NCBI GenBank assembly: GCA_047971315.1
Contig: JBKDZP010000004.1
Location: 62,001-126,000 of the forward strand
Reading direction: 5' to 3'
Origin: JBKDZP01 sp047971315
GTDB lineage: Bacteria > Bacillota_I > Bacilli_A > RF39 > UBA660
Length of the DNA stretch: 64,000 nucleotides
Position 1 is the first letter of the stretch. Each line of letters opens with the position of its first letter. The position numbers and the translations under genes are program-made. Below, in pieces: positions 1 to 9,700 of this stretch. The notes under the pieces were generated by a model. It searched no databases. It was given only the letters and a program-made list of their open reading frames with translations, and was not told where the DNA came from.

Positions 1-1292
1 GTAGAAGCTAATTTAACACAGTTATCATATCTTTGTTCACCAATTACTAAAGCATTATTATTATAACCTACAATATGTGATGCTCCTTTTACAACAGATC
101 CTACTGTGACTGCTTCATTTATAATTCCGGTTGTATAATCGTATATTTGATAGTTACCAGCATTATAAACTATTTGTTTACCAGCCATCGCTAGAATTTC
201 CCCGTTGTTTGGATCAGTTATAATTACAAATGAATGATTATAGTTTTCTGTATTTGGTTCTAATTTTGCTTTTATTAATTCTTCTTCAAGTATTTCTTCT
301 ACTTGTTTTTGTAATTCAATATCGATAGTTAATACTAAATCATTTCCCCTACTACCAGTTGATACCAAAGTTTGATTTCCGTTTGCTTCTATTTGATAAG
401 TATTTTTAGTTCCTTTTAAATATTTATCATAATAGTATTCTAAGTAGCTTATTCCTACTCTGTCATTTAGAGTATAACCTTCTTTTAAATAATATTCTTT
501 TAGTTCAAATGGAATACCAGATTCTCCTGATACTGTTCCAATAATAGATTTAAACACACTATCATATACATAACTTCTATTCCAGTCCAATCTAGTGTTT
601 ATTCCATTAAGTTCATTAGCCTTAATAGATATAATAGCGTATTCTTCATCAGTTACATTTTCACTTTTAATTATCTTTTCAGAATACGAATAACCTTTAT
701 TCATAAGTGTATAAATATATATAGCTTTAAGGTCAGTATCAGTATAATTTAAATCTTGATTATTTATTCTATCTAATTTTAAGTTTTCAATTTCTTCGGA
801 TGTTATTTTTCTATTTTTTAAATCTTCATATTCTTCTTTAGTTATTTTGTTATAAGCTAAATCTGGATTACTTTTAATCCAAAATATTTTTATATTTAGA
901 GTTGTAAGTTTAGAATAATCTAACTCTATTAAAGTAGATAATGTGTATGCCAGTTTTATTTCTTCTTTATTTGTTATACTAGTGTTTTTTTTATAGTAAA
1001 TTACTTTAGTTGGTATATTATCAACAATTAATTGAAAATTTCTATCATAAATTCTACCTCTAGGAGCAGTACTTCCTTCGATTAAAGTTTTTGTAAGTTC
1101 AATAATTTTAGATTTATAAGTATCTTGATTTATTATTTGAATATTAAATAATGTTACAAACAATAAAATTATTAGTGTCATTATTATTTTAATTAATATA
1201 TTATATCTTTTTTCAATTGTTTTTTTTAGATTTCTTTTTTTATTTAATGATTTAGATTGATTTTTTACTTTGTGTTTTTTTATAAATTTCAT
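1..1292 (-). CDS. Class B penicillin-binding protein (PBP2-like), 3' end cut by window edge
   Basis: Membrane-anchored transpeptidase that cross-links peptidoglycan outside the cell. About 430 residues are visible. A basic cytoplasmic tail is followed by one membrane segment (about residues 25-48), then APRGRIYDRN (about 71-80), a signature of the N-terminal domain of this family. Close to the left edge comes GSVVKG (about 397-402), which I read as the SxxK active-site motif; this form resembles the PbpA/PbpH group of Bacillus. The SxN and KTG motifs would lie beyond the edge. The ATG chosen at 1290-1292 overlaps the end of sodA by 41 bases and has no clear Shine-Dalgarno, so the real start is uncertain. 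It is evidence that the organism makes a wall. Confidence 0.88.
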   Translation of the reverse strand, partial: MKFIKKHKVKNQSKSLNKKRNLKKTIEKRYNILIKIIMTLIILLFVTLFNIQIINQDTYKSKIIELTKTLIEGSTAPRGRIYDRNFQLIVDNIPTKVIYYKKNTSITNKEEIKLAYTLSTLIELDYSKLTTLNIKIFWIKSNPDLAYNKITKEEYEDLKNRKITSEEIENLKLDRINNQDLNYTDTDLKAIYIYTLMNKGYSYSEKIIKSENVTDEEYAIISIKANELNGINTRLDWNRSYVYDSVFKSIIGTVSGESGIPFELKEYYLKEGYTLNDRVGISYLEYYYDKYLKGTKNTYQIEANGNQTLVSTGSRGNDLVLTIDIELQKQVEEILEEELIKAKLEPNTENYNHSFVIITDPNNGEILAMAGKQIVYNAGNYQIYDYTTGIINEAVTVGSVVKGASHIVGYNNNALVIGEQRYDNCVKLAS

Positions 1293-1872
1293 TTATTTTT
1301 TTAAAATCAACAATGTAAAAAAAGTTTTCTATATATTTTTGCTTATTACTTTGATAATCCAAATAATAAGCATGTTCCCATAAGTCAATCGTCATAATTG
1401 GTGTAAAGCCATAGGCAAATGGTGTTTCTTGATTACTTGTATTTATAATATCTAATTCATTATTTTTAAGCACTAAGAATGTATAACCCGAACCAGTTAT
1501 TAAATTGGCCTTCTTTTTAAATTCTTTTTTAAAATTGTCAAAGCTTCCATATTTTAAATCAATGGCATTTTTTATTTCATTTTCTGGTTTATTTGATTTA
1601 TTTGGACTAATATTTTCAAAATAAAGATTATGATTTAATACTCCACCAGCATTATATAATATTTCATCTCTAATATATAATGGAAATTTGTCAATATTTT
1701 TAACTAGTTCTTCTAAACTGTAATTACCATTATAATTTATTGAACTTAAGTATTTATTAAGATTATTCACATAATTTTTATAGTGATTTTCATAGTGTAT
1801 ACCTAAAGTTCTAGCACTTAAAAATGGTTCTAATTCATCATAGTCATAATCTAGTTCTTGAATATTATACAT
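1252..1872 (-). CDS. sodA: Superoxide dismutase, Fe/Mn type
   Basis: Converts superoxide to oxygen and peroxide in the cytoplasm. The 206-residue protein has the family layout: His26 in an H-x3-H helix, His81 in NHNLYF, and Asp163 and His167 in the C-terminal DLWEHAYYLDY block, giving the four metal ligands. The usual tryptophans after the second histidine are replaced by Tyr/Phe. I start it at MYNIQ because AGAGGTGAT sits just before that ATG; a longer reading frame upstream has no ribosome site. The 3' end overlaps the start of the penicillin-binding protein gene. It is divergent from the small gene at 1953. Confidence 0.93.
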   Translation of the reverse strand: MYNIQELDYDYDELEPFLSARTLGIHYENHYKNYVNNLNKYLSSINYNGNYSLEELVKNIDKFPLYIRDEILYNAGGVLNHNLYFENISPNKSNKPENEIKNAIDLKYGSFDNFKKEFKKKANLITGSGYTFLVLKNNELDIINTSNQETPFAYGFTPIMTIDLWEHAYYLDYQSNKQKYIENFFYIVDFKKINEIYKKTQSKKSI

Positions 1873-1952
1873 AATATCACCTCTATTTAAGTTTATTTCA
1901 AAAATACTACAATATTCTAATATCACTACATATATTATATAGAGGTGATATT

Positions 1953-2216
1953 ATGTTTAAAAATTTAATTAAAAATTATGTGGATAAGTTAAGTACTGAG
2001 GATATCAACTTTTTTGCTGTATCAAATAATATTTATTTAAATGAAGTTGAAAAGAAAATAATTTATAAGGAAATAAAGGAAAACTGGAAAATACTACTTA
2101 GTGATAATTATTATTCAGTTTTAAAAAATATAAAAGATAAAGTAAGTCTTGAAACTTACTTTAAGATAGAAAATTTAATTAAAATTTATAGAAATAAATA
2201 TAAAAATTATTTGTAA
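1953..2216 (+). CDS. Small DUF2624-like (YqfT-like) protein
   Basis: An 87-residue, charged, probably helical cytoplasmic protein of unknown function. The block around IYLNEVEKKIIYKEIKENW and the tyrosine- and lysine-rich C-terminus resemble DUF2624, the YqfT family of Bacillus, which in B. subtilis lies beside the endonuclease IV gene; here too the next gene is nfo, meeting it tail to tail with a 10-base overlap. The start follows AGAGGTGAT. Assignment rests on remembered family character and on neighbourhood, so it is moderate. No catalytic motif is visible. Confidence 0.6.
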   Translation: MFKNLIKNYVDKLSTEDINFFAVSNNIYLNEVEKKIIYKEIKENWKILLSDNYYSVLKNIKDKVSLETYFKIENLIKIYRNKYKNYL

Positions 2217-3109
2217 TAGTTTCTAATATCATCTAATAAATTTGGATTACTTTTTTTATTTCTAATCATTTGAATTTCAAATTTATATGGTGGATATAAT
2301 CTTTCTTTACTATCAGCTGTTTGCCCTATATATGGGGTTTCTAGGATCATCGGAATATACTCTAATTTTTTATTATAAATGATATTAATTAAATTATCAA
2401 AACCAATTGTCCCAAATCCAAAATTTTCATGACGATCTTTTTTTGATCCAATAATATTTTTACTGTCATTTATATGAATACATTTTAAATAATTTAAACC
2501 AATTATTTTGTCGAATTGATTTAATACTTCATCAAAATTATTTAAATCATATCCAGCATCATTTATATGACAAGTGTCTAAACATACTCCAATATTTTCT
2601 TTATAGTGAATTCCATCAATTATTGTTTTTATTTCTTCAAAATTTCTTCCACATTCTGTTCCTTTACCTGCCATTGTTTCTAAGCATATAACTACATTTG
2701 AATTAGTTGGAATAGCTTTATTTAAAGCTATTATAATGTTTCTTAAACCAGTTTCTGTACCTAATTTTACATGACTACCAGGATGAAGTACTAATTTAGT
2801 TAGTCCTAAAGTTTCAACTCTTTCTATTTCTTGTTTTAAAAAATCAGTTGCGAAATCTGTGTTACTAGCTAAGTTTATAATATATGGTGCATGGACTATT
2901 ACATTTTTTGAGTCAATGTTTTTTTCCTTCATTAGTTTATGAGCTAATGAAGTTATTTCAATATCTATTGGTGATCTAGCAGCATTTTGTGGAGCTCCAG
3001 TATATAACATAAATGTATTGGCATCATAGCTAATTGCTTCTAATGTACTTCCTAATAACTGTTCTTGTTTTCTAAATGAGACATGTGATCCTATAATTAA
3101 TTCTTTCAT
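2207..3109 (-). CDS. nfo: Endonuclease IV (AP endonuclease)
   Basis: Cuts DNA 5' to abasic sites in base-excision repair. The 300-residue length is normal. The three-zinc site is visible in order: His in GSHVS (residue 9), HAPYI, LHPGSH, LETMAG, CLDTCHINDAGYD, CIHINDSK, DRHENFGFG and a final LETP. It lies 43 bases downstream of the DUF421 gene and is probably cotranscribed with it. Together with ung (22.9 kb) and mfd (31 kb) it forms part of the repair gene set in this window. Confidence 0.96.
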   Translation of the reverse strand: MKELIIGSHVSFRKQEQLLGSTLEAISYDANTFMLYTGAPQNAARSPIDIEITSLAHKLMKEKNIDSKNVIVHAPYIINLASNTDFATDFLKQEIERVETLGLTKLVLHPGSHVKLGTETGLRNIIIALNKAIPTNSNVVICLETMAGKGTECGRNFEEIKTIIDGIHYKENIGVCLDTCHINDAGYDLNNFDEVLNQFDKIIGLNYLKCIHINDSKNIIGSKKDRHENFGFGTIGFDNLINIIYNKKLEYIPMILETPYIGQTADSKERLYPPYKFEIQMIRNKKSNPNLLDDIRNYYK

Positions 3110-3152
3110 ATTTTACTCCTTTTGATTAATTATATCATTAATTCTTATTTAT

Positions 3153-3782
3153 TTAAATTAAATCACTTTTTTTAATTATGAAAGTTTTATTTTCTTTATA
3201 AAATGCATAAAATATTTCATCTAGTTTTACATTTTTTTTTAGAAGTAATTTTTCTAACCAAAATTCATCCTTTTTTATTTCTTTTAAACTTTCAAAATCA
3301 ATAATACCATCAAGAATAATTGGAAGAGGATAATTTATATTATTTTTAAAAACTGATAACTTACCATTTGTTTCAAGTATAGCATAATCAACATCTTCAA
3401 TATTATTAATTCCATAAATTCTTAATTGACTAAGTAAATCATCTAACGTATATCTTAATTTTGTCATAACATTAAATCTAATTTTTCCATTTTTAATTAT
3501 TATACTTGGTCTACCATCAATTAAGTATCTTATTTTACCATTTTTAAGACTAATATAGTTAACTAGTACATCAATAATTACAAGTGTTGAAATAGCAATT
3601 ATGGAGACTAAAATTGACATTTTTTCTTCTTCAATTGATATTGCTGCTAGTTCAGCAATTAAAACGGTAACTATTAAATCTCCTACTCCTAACTGTCCAA
3701 TTTCCTTTTTACCCATTACCCTATATGCTGTTATAATAAATATGTAAAGTACTAATGTTTTTAAAATAGTTTCTATATACAT
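3153..3782 (-). CDS. DUF421 membrane protein (YetF family)
   Basis: Membrane protein of 210 residues with three N-terminal hydrophobic segments (about residues 3-20, 33-50 and 58-78), followed by a soluble DUF421 domain with the family's typical GKIRYLIDGRPSIIIKNGKI block and TLDDLLSQLR. Function is unknown in most species; some relatives are linked to spore or envelope properties. I start at MYIETIL since AGGTGAT precedes it by three bases. Its promoter and ribosome site form one arm of a perfect 17-base inverted repeat shared with the divergent gene at 3854. Confidence 0.9.
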   Translation of the reverse strand: MYIETILKTLVLYIFIITAYRVMGKKEIGQLGVGDLIVTVLIAELAAISIEEEKMSILVSIIAISTLVIIDVLVNYISLKNGKIRYLIDGRPSIIIKNGKIRFNVMTKLRYTLDDLLSQLRIYGINNIEDVDYAILETNGKLSVFKNNINYPLPIILDGIIDFESLKEIKKDEFWLEKLLLKKNVKLDEIFYAFYKENKTFIIKKSDLI

Positions 3783-3785
3783 GTA

Positions 3786-3850
3786 ATCACCTATTTTATT
3801 ATGTTTATGTAATAAATTTTTATTCAAAAAAATATAATAAAATAGGTGAT
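3786..3850. promoter_or_regulatory. Divergent promoter/ribosome-site inverted repeat
   Basis: A perfect 17-base inverted repeat, ATCACCTATTTTATTAT at 3786-3802 and its complement at 3834-3850, separated by 31 bases. Each arm contains a -10-like hexamer (CATAAT on the minus strand, TATAAT at 3833-3838 on the plus strand), five bases, then AGGTGAT and a start codon. If these hexamers are real, both mRNAs would begin almost at their Shine-Dalgarno sequence. Confidence 0.6.
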
Positions 3851-3853
3851 AAT

Positions 3854-4231
3854 ATGAAGTTAGTTAAAAATTACGTAATTCCATTATTATTTGTGCTTGG
3901 AATTATTATAATATTTACTTTTATTTTAACTCTTTTTAGTTATTTTGATATAATAAATAGTTTTGTTGTATCAATTATTGAATTAATAATCGTAATTTCA
4001 TCGATATTTATTGGAGGATTTATAATTGGAAAAAAAAGTTATAAAAAAGGATGGATTCAAGGATTAAAATTAGGTTTAATTTATTCATTTACTATATTTT
4101 TAATTAATCTAATTTTCTTTCATTATGGAATTCATTTTAAAAATATTCCATATTTTATAATTTTATTAGTTTCTTGTATTGTTGGAAGTATTACTGGGAT
4201 TAATTACAGTGAAAAGAATAAAAAGATATAG
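3854..4231 (+). CDS. TIGR04086-type (YrzE-like) membrane protein
   Basis: A 125-residue integral membrane protein with four hydrophobic segments (about 8-30, 36-56, 75-92, 98-118). The short basic loop IIGKKSYKKGWIQGLKLG between segments two and three is the character that marks TIGR04086/YrzE proteins of Bacilli and Clostridia, whose function is unknown. It is one of only three plus-strand genes in the left half of the window. The start follows AGGTGATAAT. A bidirectional terminator follows at about 4283-4312. Confidence 0.72.
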   Translation: MKLVKNYVIPLLFVLGIIIIFTFILTLFSYFDIINSFVVSIIELIIVISSIFIGGFIIGKKSYKKGWIQGLKLGLIYSFTIFLINLIFFHYGIHFKNIPYFIILLVSCIVGSITGINYSEKNKKI

Positions 4232-4282
4232 TTAATTAATATTTTAATTTATATTTTAATCATATTAGAACAAATTAATTAC

Positions 4283-4312
4283 AAAAAAACAGCTTATTAA
4301 GCTATTTTTTTA
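4283..4312 (+). terminator. Intrinsic terminator after the YrzE-like gene
   Basis: AGCTTATTAAGCT hairpin flanked by an A-run before and T7 after. It can work in both directions between the convergent genes ending at 4231 and 4350. Confidence 0.65.
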
Positions 4313-4349
4313 ATAGTAATATTTAAATTTTATTACTTTAAAATAAGAT

Positions 4350-4646
4350 TTAATCTTGCTTTATCTTTGAATATGATTTTGTTGTTTCCTTTTCAAAAAC
4401 ATTTAAAATATTTCCAGTAAATATTATTCTACTAGCATCTACCCTATAAGAAAAAAAATCATCTTTTATTTTTCCTAATACTGATTTACCCATTGGTGAA
4501 GTTTCTGAAATAGGAACATATTCTCCATTATAATTATAAATTTGTTCTAAATTTGATAATATTTCATAAATTCTAATTTCTTGAAAATTTCCATCAGTAA
4601 TCATAGCTTCAAAAATTGATCCTGTTGTTATCATTGATTTTTCCAT
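4350..4646 (-). CDS. GreA/GreB C-terminal-domain-like protein
   Basis: A 98-residue cytoplasmic protein. The segment YVPISETSPMGKSVLGKIKDD resembles the S-P-x-G-x-x-x-x-G core of the GreA/GreB C-terminal FKBP-like domain, which binds RNA polymerase. The long N-terminal coiled coil that enters the polymerase channel is absent, so it should not act as a cleavage factor by itself. I start at MEKSM, since GGAGGATATT lies just before it. It stands alone, with terminator-like sequences on both sides. The function is inferred only as polymerase-related. Confidence 0.6.
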   Translation of the reverse strand: MEKSMITTGSIFEAMITDGNFQEIRIYEILSNLEQIYNYNGEYVPISETSPMGKSVLGKIKDDFFSYRVDASRIIFTGNILNVFEKETTKSYSKIKQD

Positions 4647-4737
4647 AATAATATCCTCCATTGATTTACATTATAAATTTTTTATTATTATTTGTCAATA
4701 AAACATATATATTTTTACTTTTTTTAATCTAAGTAAA

Positions 4738-4767
4738 AACAAAGAGATTATATCTCTTTGTTTTTTA
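4738..4767 (-). terminator. Strong intrinsic terminator, bidirectional
   Basis: Eleven-base perfect stem AACAAAGAGAT (4738-4748) / ATCTCTTTGTT (4752-4762), three-base loop, T-runs on both sides. It ends the minus-strand pseudogene at 4790-5382. Confidence 0.8.
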
Positions 4768-4789
4768 TTTAGTCTATTTTTTCATATTC

Positions 4790-5382
4790 TTAATCAGCAA
4801 TAGCATATTTCTTTCTTGAGCTAAAGTAATTTAGCCCTTTACTAATACCAATTCCAATTAAAGCAAGTCCAAAGAAATATCCTACACTAAATGGTGTAAT
4901 TGCTGGGAATGATGTTACATCAAATAATCCAATTAAAGATGCTCCAACTCCCATTGATGTTACTAAAGTTAAATTGTCTAATGATTTATTTGTTATTTCG
5001 CTACTTAAATCTTTAAACAAAGATTTAGCTGAATTAACATAGCTTTTAGTCATATTCCAAATTTGTTTAATGTATGAAAGTGTATCACCAAGTGTTTCAT
5101 ATCTATATCTCATAACATCACTAAATTCTTGAAAATCGACATCATTTTTAGCTATTTTTTCTCTAGTTCTTAAGTATGCTTCCATTTGATCAATACGTGT
5201 ATCAATTAGAGTTATTGTTTTTAATATTCTTCTAGTTTACTACTAAAATATATTATTTCTTTTCCTTTTACTTTACTTTTTTTTATAATATCAATTTTCC
5301 CCAAAGAATTCTATGTAAATTCAATCGTTTGTTGTAAATTCTCTAACGTAGTTTTCTCAAATATTATTTCTAATTTTTTCAC
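4790..5382 (-). pseudogene. Broken membrane-protein gene (in-frame TAG plus frameshift)
   Basis: An intact-looking 3' part of 131 codons (4790-5182) encodes a charged helical region ending in two membrane segments (LTLVTSMGVGASLIGLFDV and SVGYFFGLALIGIGISKGL). Reading upstream, the same coding character continues but in another frame: EIIYFSSKLEEY then a TAA, which one extra T near 5231 would turn into EYLKTITLIDTRID joined to the downstream part. Further up there is also an in-frame TAG at 5311-5313, after about 23 codons from a GTG (5380-5382) that directly follows AAGGA. Two lesions make decay likely, although sequencing error cannot be excluded. I do not recognise the family; the topology loosely recalls CorA-like proteins. 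Confidence 0.6.
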
Positions 5383-5476
5383 TCCTTACTTTATTTTTAT
5401 AAATTAATATTACATTATTTTATAAAAATATACAATTGTTGTTGTGACAAGTTTTGTAAAAAAATGGAATTTATCT

Positions 5477-5500
5477 AAAAAAAGCATTTTTATGCTTCCT
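5477..5500 (-). terminator. tgt terminator overlapping its stop codon
   Basis: AAGCAT / ATGCTT stem with T7 on the minus strand, formed by the last codons of tgt and the bases after. Confidence 0.65.
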
Positions 5501-6614
5501 TGTTTTGATATTTATTTAAAAATTGTTCTTTATAAATTAGGATTTTATCCTCTTTTATAGCAATTCTTAATTCTTCTGTTAGTTTAATTAAAAATCTGAT
5601 ATTATGTATAGATAATAGTCTTGCACCAAATGTTTCATCACTTGTAATTAAGTGTCTAATATATGCTTTTGTATAGTTTTTACATGCATAACAATCACAA
5701 TCATCTTCTAACTTAGTAAAATCTTCTTTAAATTTTGCATTTTTTAAGTTTATTTTTCCATGTCTTGTAAATGCATTTCCATGTCTTGCTATTCTAGTTG
5801 GAAGTACACAATCAAACATATCTATTCCTCTAATTACACCTTCTATAATATCGAGTGGATCTCCTACTCCCATTAAATATCTTGGTTTATTAGTAGGTAA
5901 ATAAGGAATAGAATAATCTATCATTTTATACATTGTTACTTTGTCTTCTCCTACACTTGTACCACCAATTGAATATCCATCAAAATCCATTTCTACCGTT
6001 TTTTCTGCACTGTATTTTCTTAGGTCTTCAAATTCTCCACCTTGTACTATACCAAATAGAGCTTGTGCTTCATTAGAATGAACATCTTTACCTCTTTTAG
6101 CCCAACGTAAAGTTCTATCAACACTTTGTTTCATATAGTCATAAGTAACTGGAAATGGTGGACATTCATCAAAACTCATTGCAATATCACTATCTAGTTT
6201 ATTTTGAACTTGAATTGATAGTTCTGGAGTTAAAAAAAGTTTTCTTCCATCTAAATGACTTTTAAAATGCACTCCTTCTTCTACAATATCCTTTTTTTTG
6301 TTTTTAGCTAATGAGAATACTTGAAAACCACCACTATCAGTTAGTATTGGTCCATCATAGTTCATAAATTTATGAAGTCCACCAGCTTTTTCTATTATAT
6401 TTTCTCCAGGTCTTAACCATAAATGATATGTATTTGATAATATTACAGCACTATTTGCTTCTTTTAATTCTTCAGGTGATAGTGTTTTTACTGTTGCTTG
6501 TGTACCCACTGGCATAAACATTGGTGTTTCAAAAATTCCATAATTTGTATGTAATTTTCCGTATCTTGCATTTGTATTACTTTCTTGTTTTAATAATTCA
6601 TATTTTATTTTCAT
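5490..6614 (-). CDS. tgt: tRNA-guanine transglycosylase
   Basis: Exchanges guanine for preQ1 (bacterial form) at the wobble position of tRNAs with GUN anticodons, a step of queuosine synthesis. Length of 374 residues is normal. Visible motifs are the substrate-binding DSGGFQVFSL, the GGTSVGE loop, VGDPLDIIEGV, and DCVLPTRIARHGNAFT with the catalytic aspartate, then the zinc site CDCYACKNYTKAYIRHL. The start is preceded by AAGGATGTG. No queuosine biosynthesis gene is adjacent, so the organism may import the base or encode the pathway elsewhere. Confidence 0.97.
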   Translation of the reverse strand: MKIKYELLKQESNTNARYGKLHTNYGIFETPMFMPVGTQATVKTLSPEELKEANSAVILSNTYHLWLRPGENIIEKAGGLHKFMNYDGPILTDSGGFQVFSLAKNKKKDIVEEGVHFKSHLDGRKLFLTPELSIQVQNKLDSDIAMSFDECPPFPVTYDYMKQSVDRTLRWAKRGKDVHSNEAQALFGIVQGGEFEDLRKYSAEKTVEMDFDGYSIGGTSVGEDKVTMYKMIDYSIPYLPTNKPRYLMGVGDPLDIIEGVIRGIDMFDCVLPTRIARHGNAFTRHGKINLKNAKFKEDFTKLEDDCDCYACKNYTKAYIRHLITSDETFGARLLSIHNIRFLIKLTEELRIAIKEDKILIYKEQFLNKYQNKEA

Positions 6615-6743
6615 TTGGTCACATCCTTTGCTTTTTCATTATATATTATATTGGAAAAGAAAACAAGATTAAGATTATGTTCTTTTAGTATGTTTTACAT
6701 ATTTATTTATTCAAATTAATTATTTTTTATTGTTTAAAAAATT

Positions 6744-6776
6744 ATAAAAAAGAAGCTTTAAATTTGGCTTCTTTCA
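6744..6776 (-). terminator. ileS terminator
   Basis: AAGAAGC / GCTTCTT hairpin overlapping the last ileS codons, followed on the minus strand by T6. Confidence 0.7.
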
Positions 6777-9700
6777 ATTCTAATAAATGTTTCATGACCA
6801 TTTATTTCGTAAGATTCTTTTATATTTTCATCTTTTTTTATTTCATTAGCAAGTGTTTCTGTTTTAATAAAATGTTCAAAACTTTTAATTGCATTTGTAA
6901 TTTCTTCATTTCCATTATAAAATATTACAATTCTATTTGTTATTTCAAAGTCATTACTTTTTCTTATATTTTGTACTTTAGATACTAATTCACGAGCTAT
7001 TCCTTCTTGGATTAGGTTTTGTGTCAATTCTGTATTTAAAATTACAAATTGATTATTTTCCATTGCTACATTAAATCCATCTTTGGCAGATATTCGAATA
7101 TCTACAAGTTCATTATTAACATCATATATAGAATCATTTACTTTTAATTTAATTGTTTCTTTATTGTTTAATTTATTAATTAATTCTTCATCTAAATTTG
7201 CTAACACATCACTAAATGCTTTCATATTAGGTCCCATTACTGGTCCAGCTGTTTTAAAATTTGGTTTAAATGATAAATCCATATATTTATTTAAATCTTT
7301 TTCGAATATAACTTTTTTAACATTCAACTCTTCTATAATTAGAGGTGTTAAATCATGAATCATTATTTCAATATTTCCATCTAAAATTATTTCAGATATT
7401 GGTTGTCTAACCTTAATTTTTGATTCTTCTCTGGAATATCTTCCTAGACTTATTAAATCTCTTACTAAATCCATACGTTTTTCTATATCCATATTTATAT
7501 ATTCTTCATTACATTTTGGATAGTCAGCTAAGTGAACTGATTCTTCATTTGTTAATTTTTTAAAAATGTCTTCTGATACATATGGTACTATTGGTGCTAT
7601 TAATTTAGTTAAGCTTAATAAAACTTTGTATGTAGTTTGATATACAGATTTTTTATCATTATTTAGTTCACTACTCCAAAATCTTCTTCTATTTCTTCTA
7701 ATATACCAGTTTGATAGATCTTCAGATACAAAATTAGAGATACTTTTTACTACAGGATTTAAATCAAAGTTTTCCATTGATTCAGTAATATTTTTTACAA
7801 GGTTATTATATTTTGATAAAAGCCATTTATCAATTTCTGTTAATTCATCATAAGAAACTTCAAATTCTTTTGGATCTATTCCATCAGCATTTGCATAAAG
7901 TGCGAAAAAATTATAAGTATTTTTTAAAGTACTAAAGAATTTAGAATGAACTTCTTTTAATCCATTTATATCAAATTTTATTGGAGTCCAAACCGGAGAT
8001 ACATATGGCAAATAAAATCTAATTGTATCTGCACCATATTCTTCCATTAGTTTAAATGGATCCACTATATTACCTTTTGATTTACTCATTTTTTTACCAT
8101 TTGCATCTAATAATAAGTCATTTACTAAAACATTTTTATAAGGGCTTACACCTTTTACAAATGTACTTATAACAAGCAAAGTATAAAACCATCCTCTAGT
8201 TTGATCTATTCCTTCACAAATAAAATTTGCCGGAAATTGAGAATCAAATAATTCTTTATTTTCAAACGGATAATGATATTGAGCAAATGGCATTGATCCT
8301 GAATCAAACCAACAGTCAATAACCTCGGGTGTTCTTTCCATTATTTTACCACATTTAGAACATGTAATATGAATATTATCTACATATGGCCTATGTAATT
8401 CAATTGTTTCATCAATATTTTCAATTGATTTTTCTACTAGTTCTTTTCTAGAACCTATCATTTCTTGATGACCACAGCTACAAGTCCATAGTGGTAATGG
8501 TGTTCCCCAATATCTATTTCTAGATATCGCCCAATCATTTAAATTTTCTAACCAGTTTCCAAATCTTTTTTCACCAACAAATGATGGATGCCAATTTACT
8601 GTTTTATTATTTTCAATAATTTTATCTTTAAATGCTGTTACCTTTAAGTAATAACTTGGTTTAGCATAGTATAAAAGTGGTGTATCACATCTCCAACAGT
8701 GTGGATAATTATGAACTATTTTTTCTTTTTTGAAAAGCTTTCCATTTTCTTTTAAATATTTAATTATCTCAATATCTACTTCAAAAACTGAAGTATCTTT
8801 CCATGGACCTTCTGTATATTTACCTGTTTCAGAAACTGGATTAATTACAGGTAAATTATATTTTAGCCCTACATTATAGTCATCTTGCCCAAAAGCAGGT
8901 GCAATATGAACAATACCTGTTCCGTCTTCCATGGTAACATATGTATCGTTAGTTACAAAGAAAGCTTTCTTTCCTACATTTATAAATGGCATTAGTTGTT
9001 CATATTCCATATTTTCTAAGTCTTTACCCTTATATGTTTCTAAGATTTCGTAGGTATCTCCTAATACTTTGTTAGCTAATTTTTTTCCAAGTATAAATTT
9101 ATTTCCTTCAGATAAAGCTAATATATAGTCTTCATTTGGATTTACACATAATGCTACATTTGATATTAAAGTCCAAGGCGTTGTTGTCCAAACTAGAAAA
9201 TAAATATCTTCATTCTTTTTTTTCATTGGAACAATTACAGTGTTGGCAGTAGTTTCTTTATACCCTTGAGCTACTTCATGAGATGCTAAACCAGTACCAC
9301 ATCTTGAACAGTATGGTAAAATTTTATATCCTTCATAAAATAAATTTTCATCAAAGAATTTTTTTAAGATCCACCATTCAGTTTCAATGTAGTTATTATC
9401 ATATGTGACATAAGGACTTTTTAAATCAATGAATTGTCCCATTTCCTCAGTAAGTTTTGAAAATGCTGCTTCATTTTTCCAAACATTTTCTTTACATTTT
9501 TTATTAAATGGTTCAATTCCATATTCTTCAATATCTGTCTTTGATTTAAATCCAAGTTCTTTTTCTACTTGTAGTTCAACAGGTAAACCATGTGTATCCC
9601 ATCCTATTTTTCTAACCACTTTATATCCTTGCATTGTTTTGTATTTACAAAATGTATCTTTTAAAAATTTAGCCATCATATGATGTAAACCTGGATACCC

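Noticed and set aside
6764..9683. Plus-strand open frames opposite ileS (6764-6988, 7083-7358, 9429-9683)
   Set aside because: They lie wholly within a conserved gene, have no ribosome site and show only mirrored codon composition.
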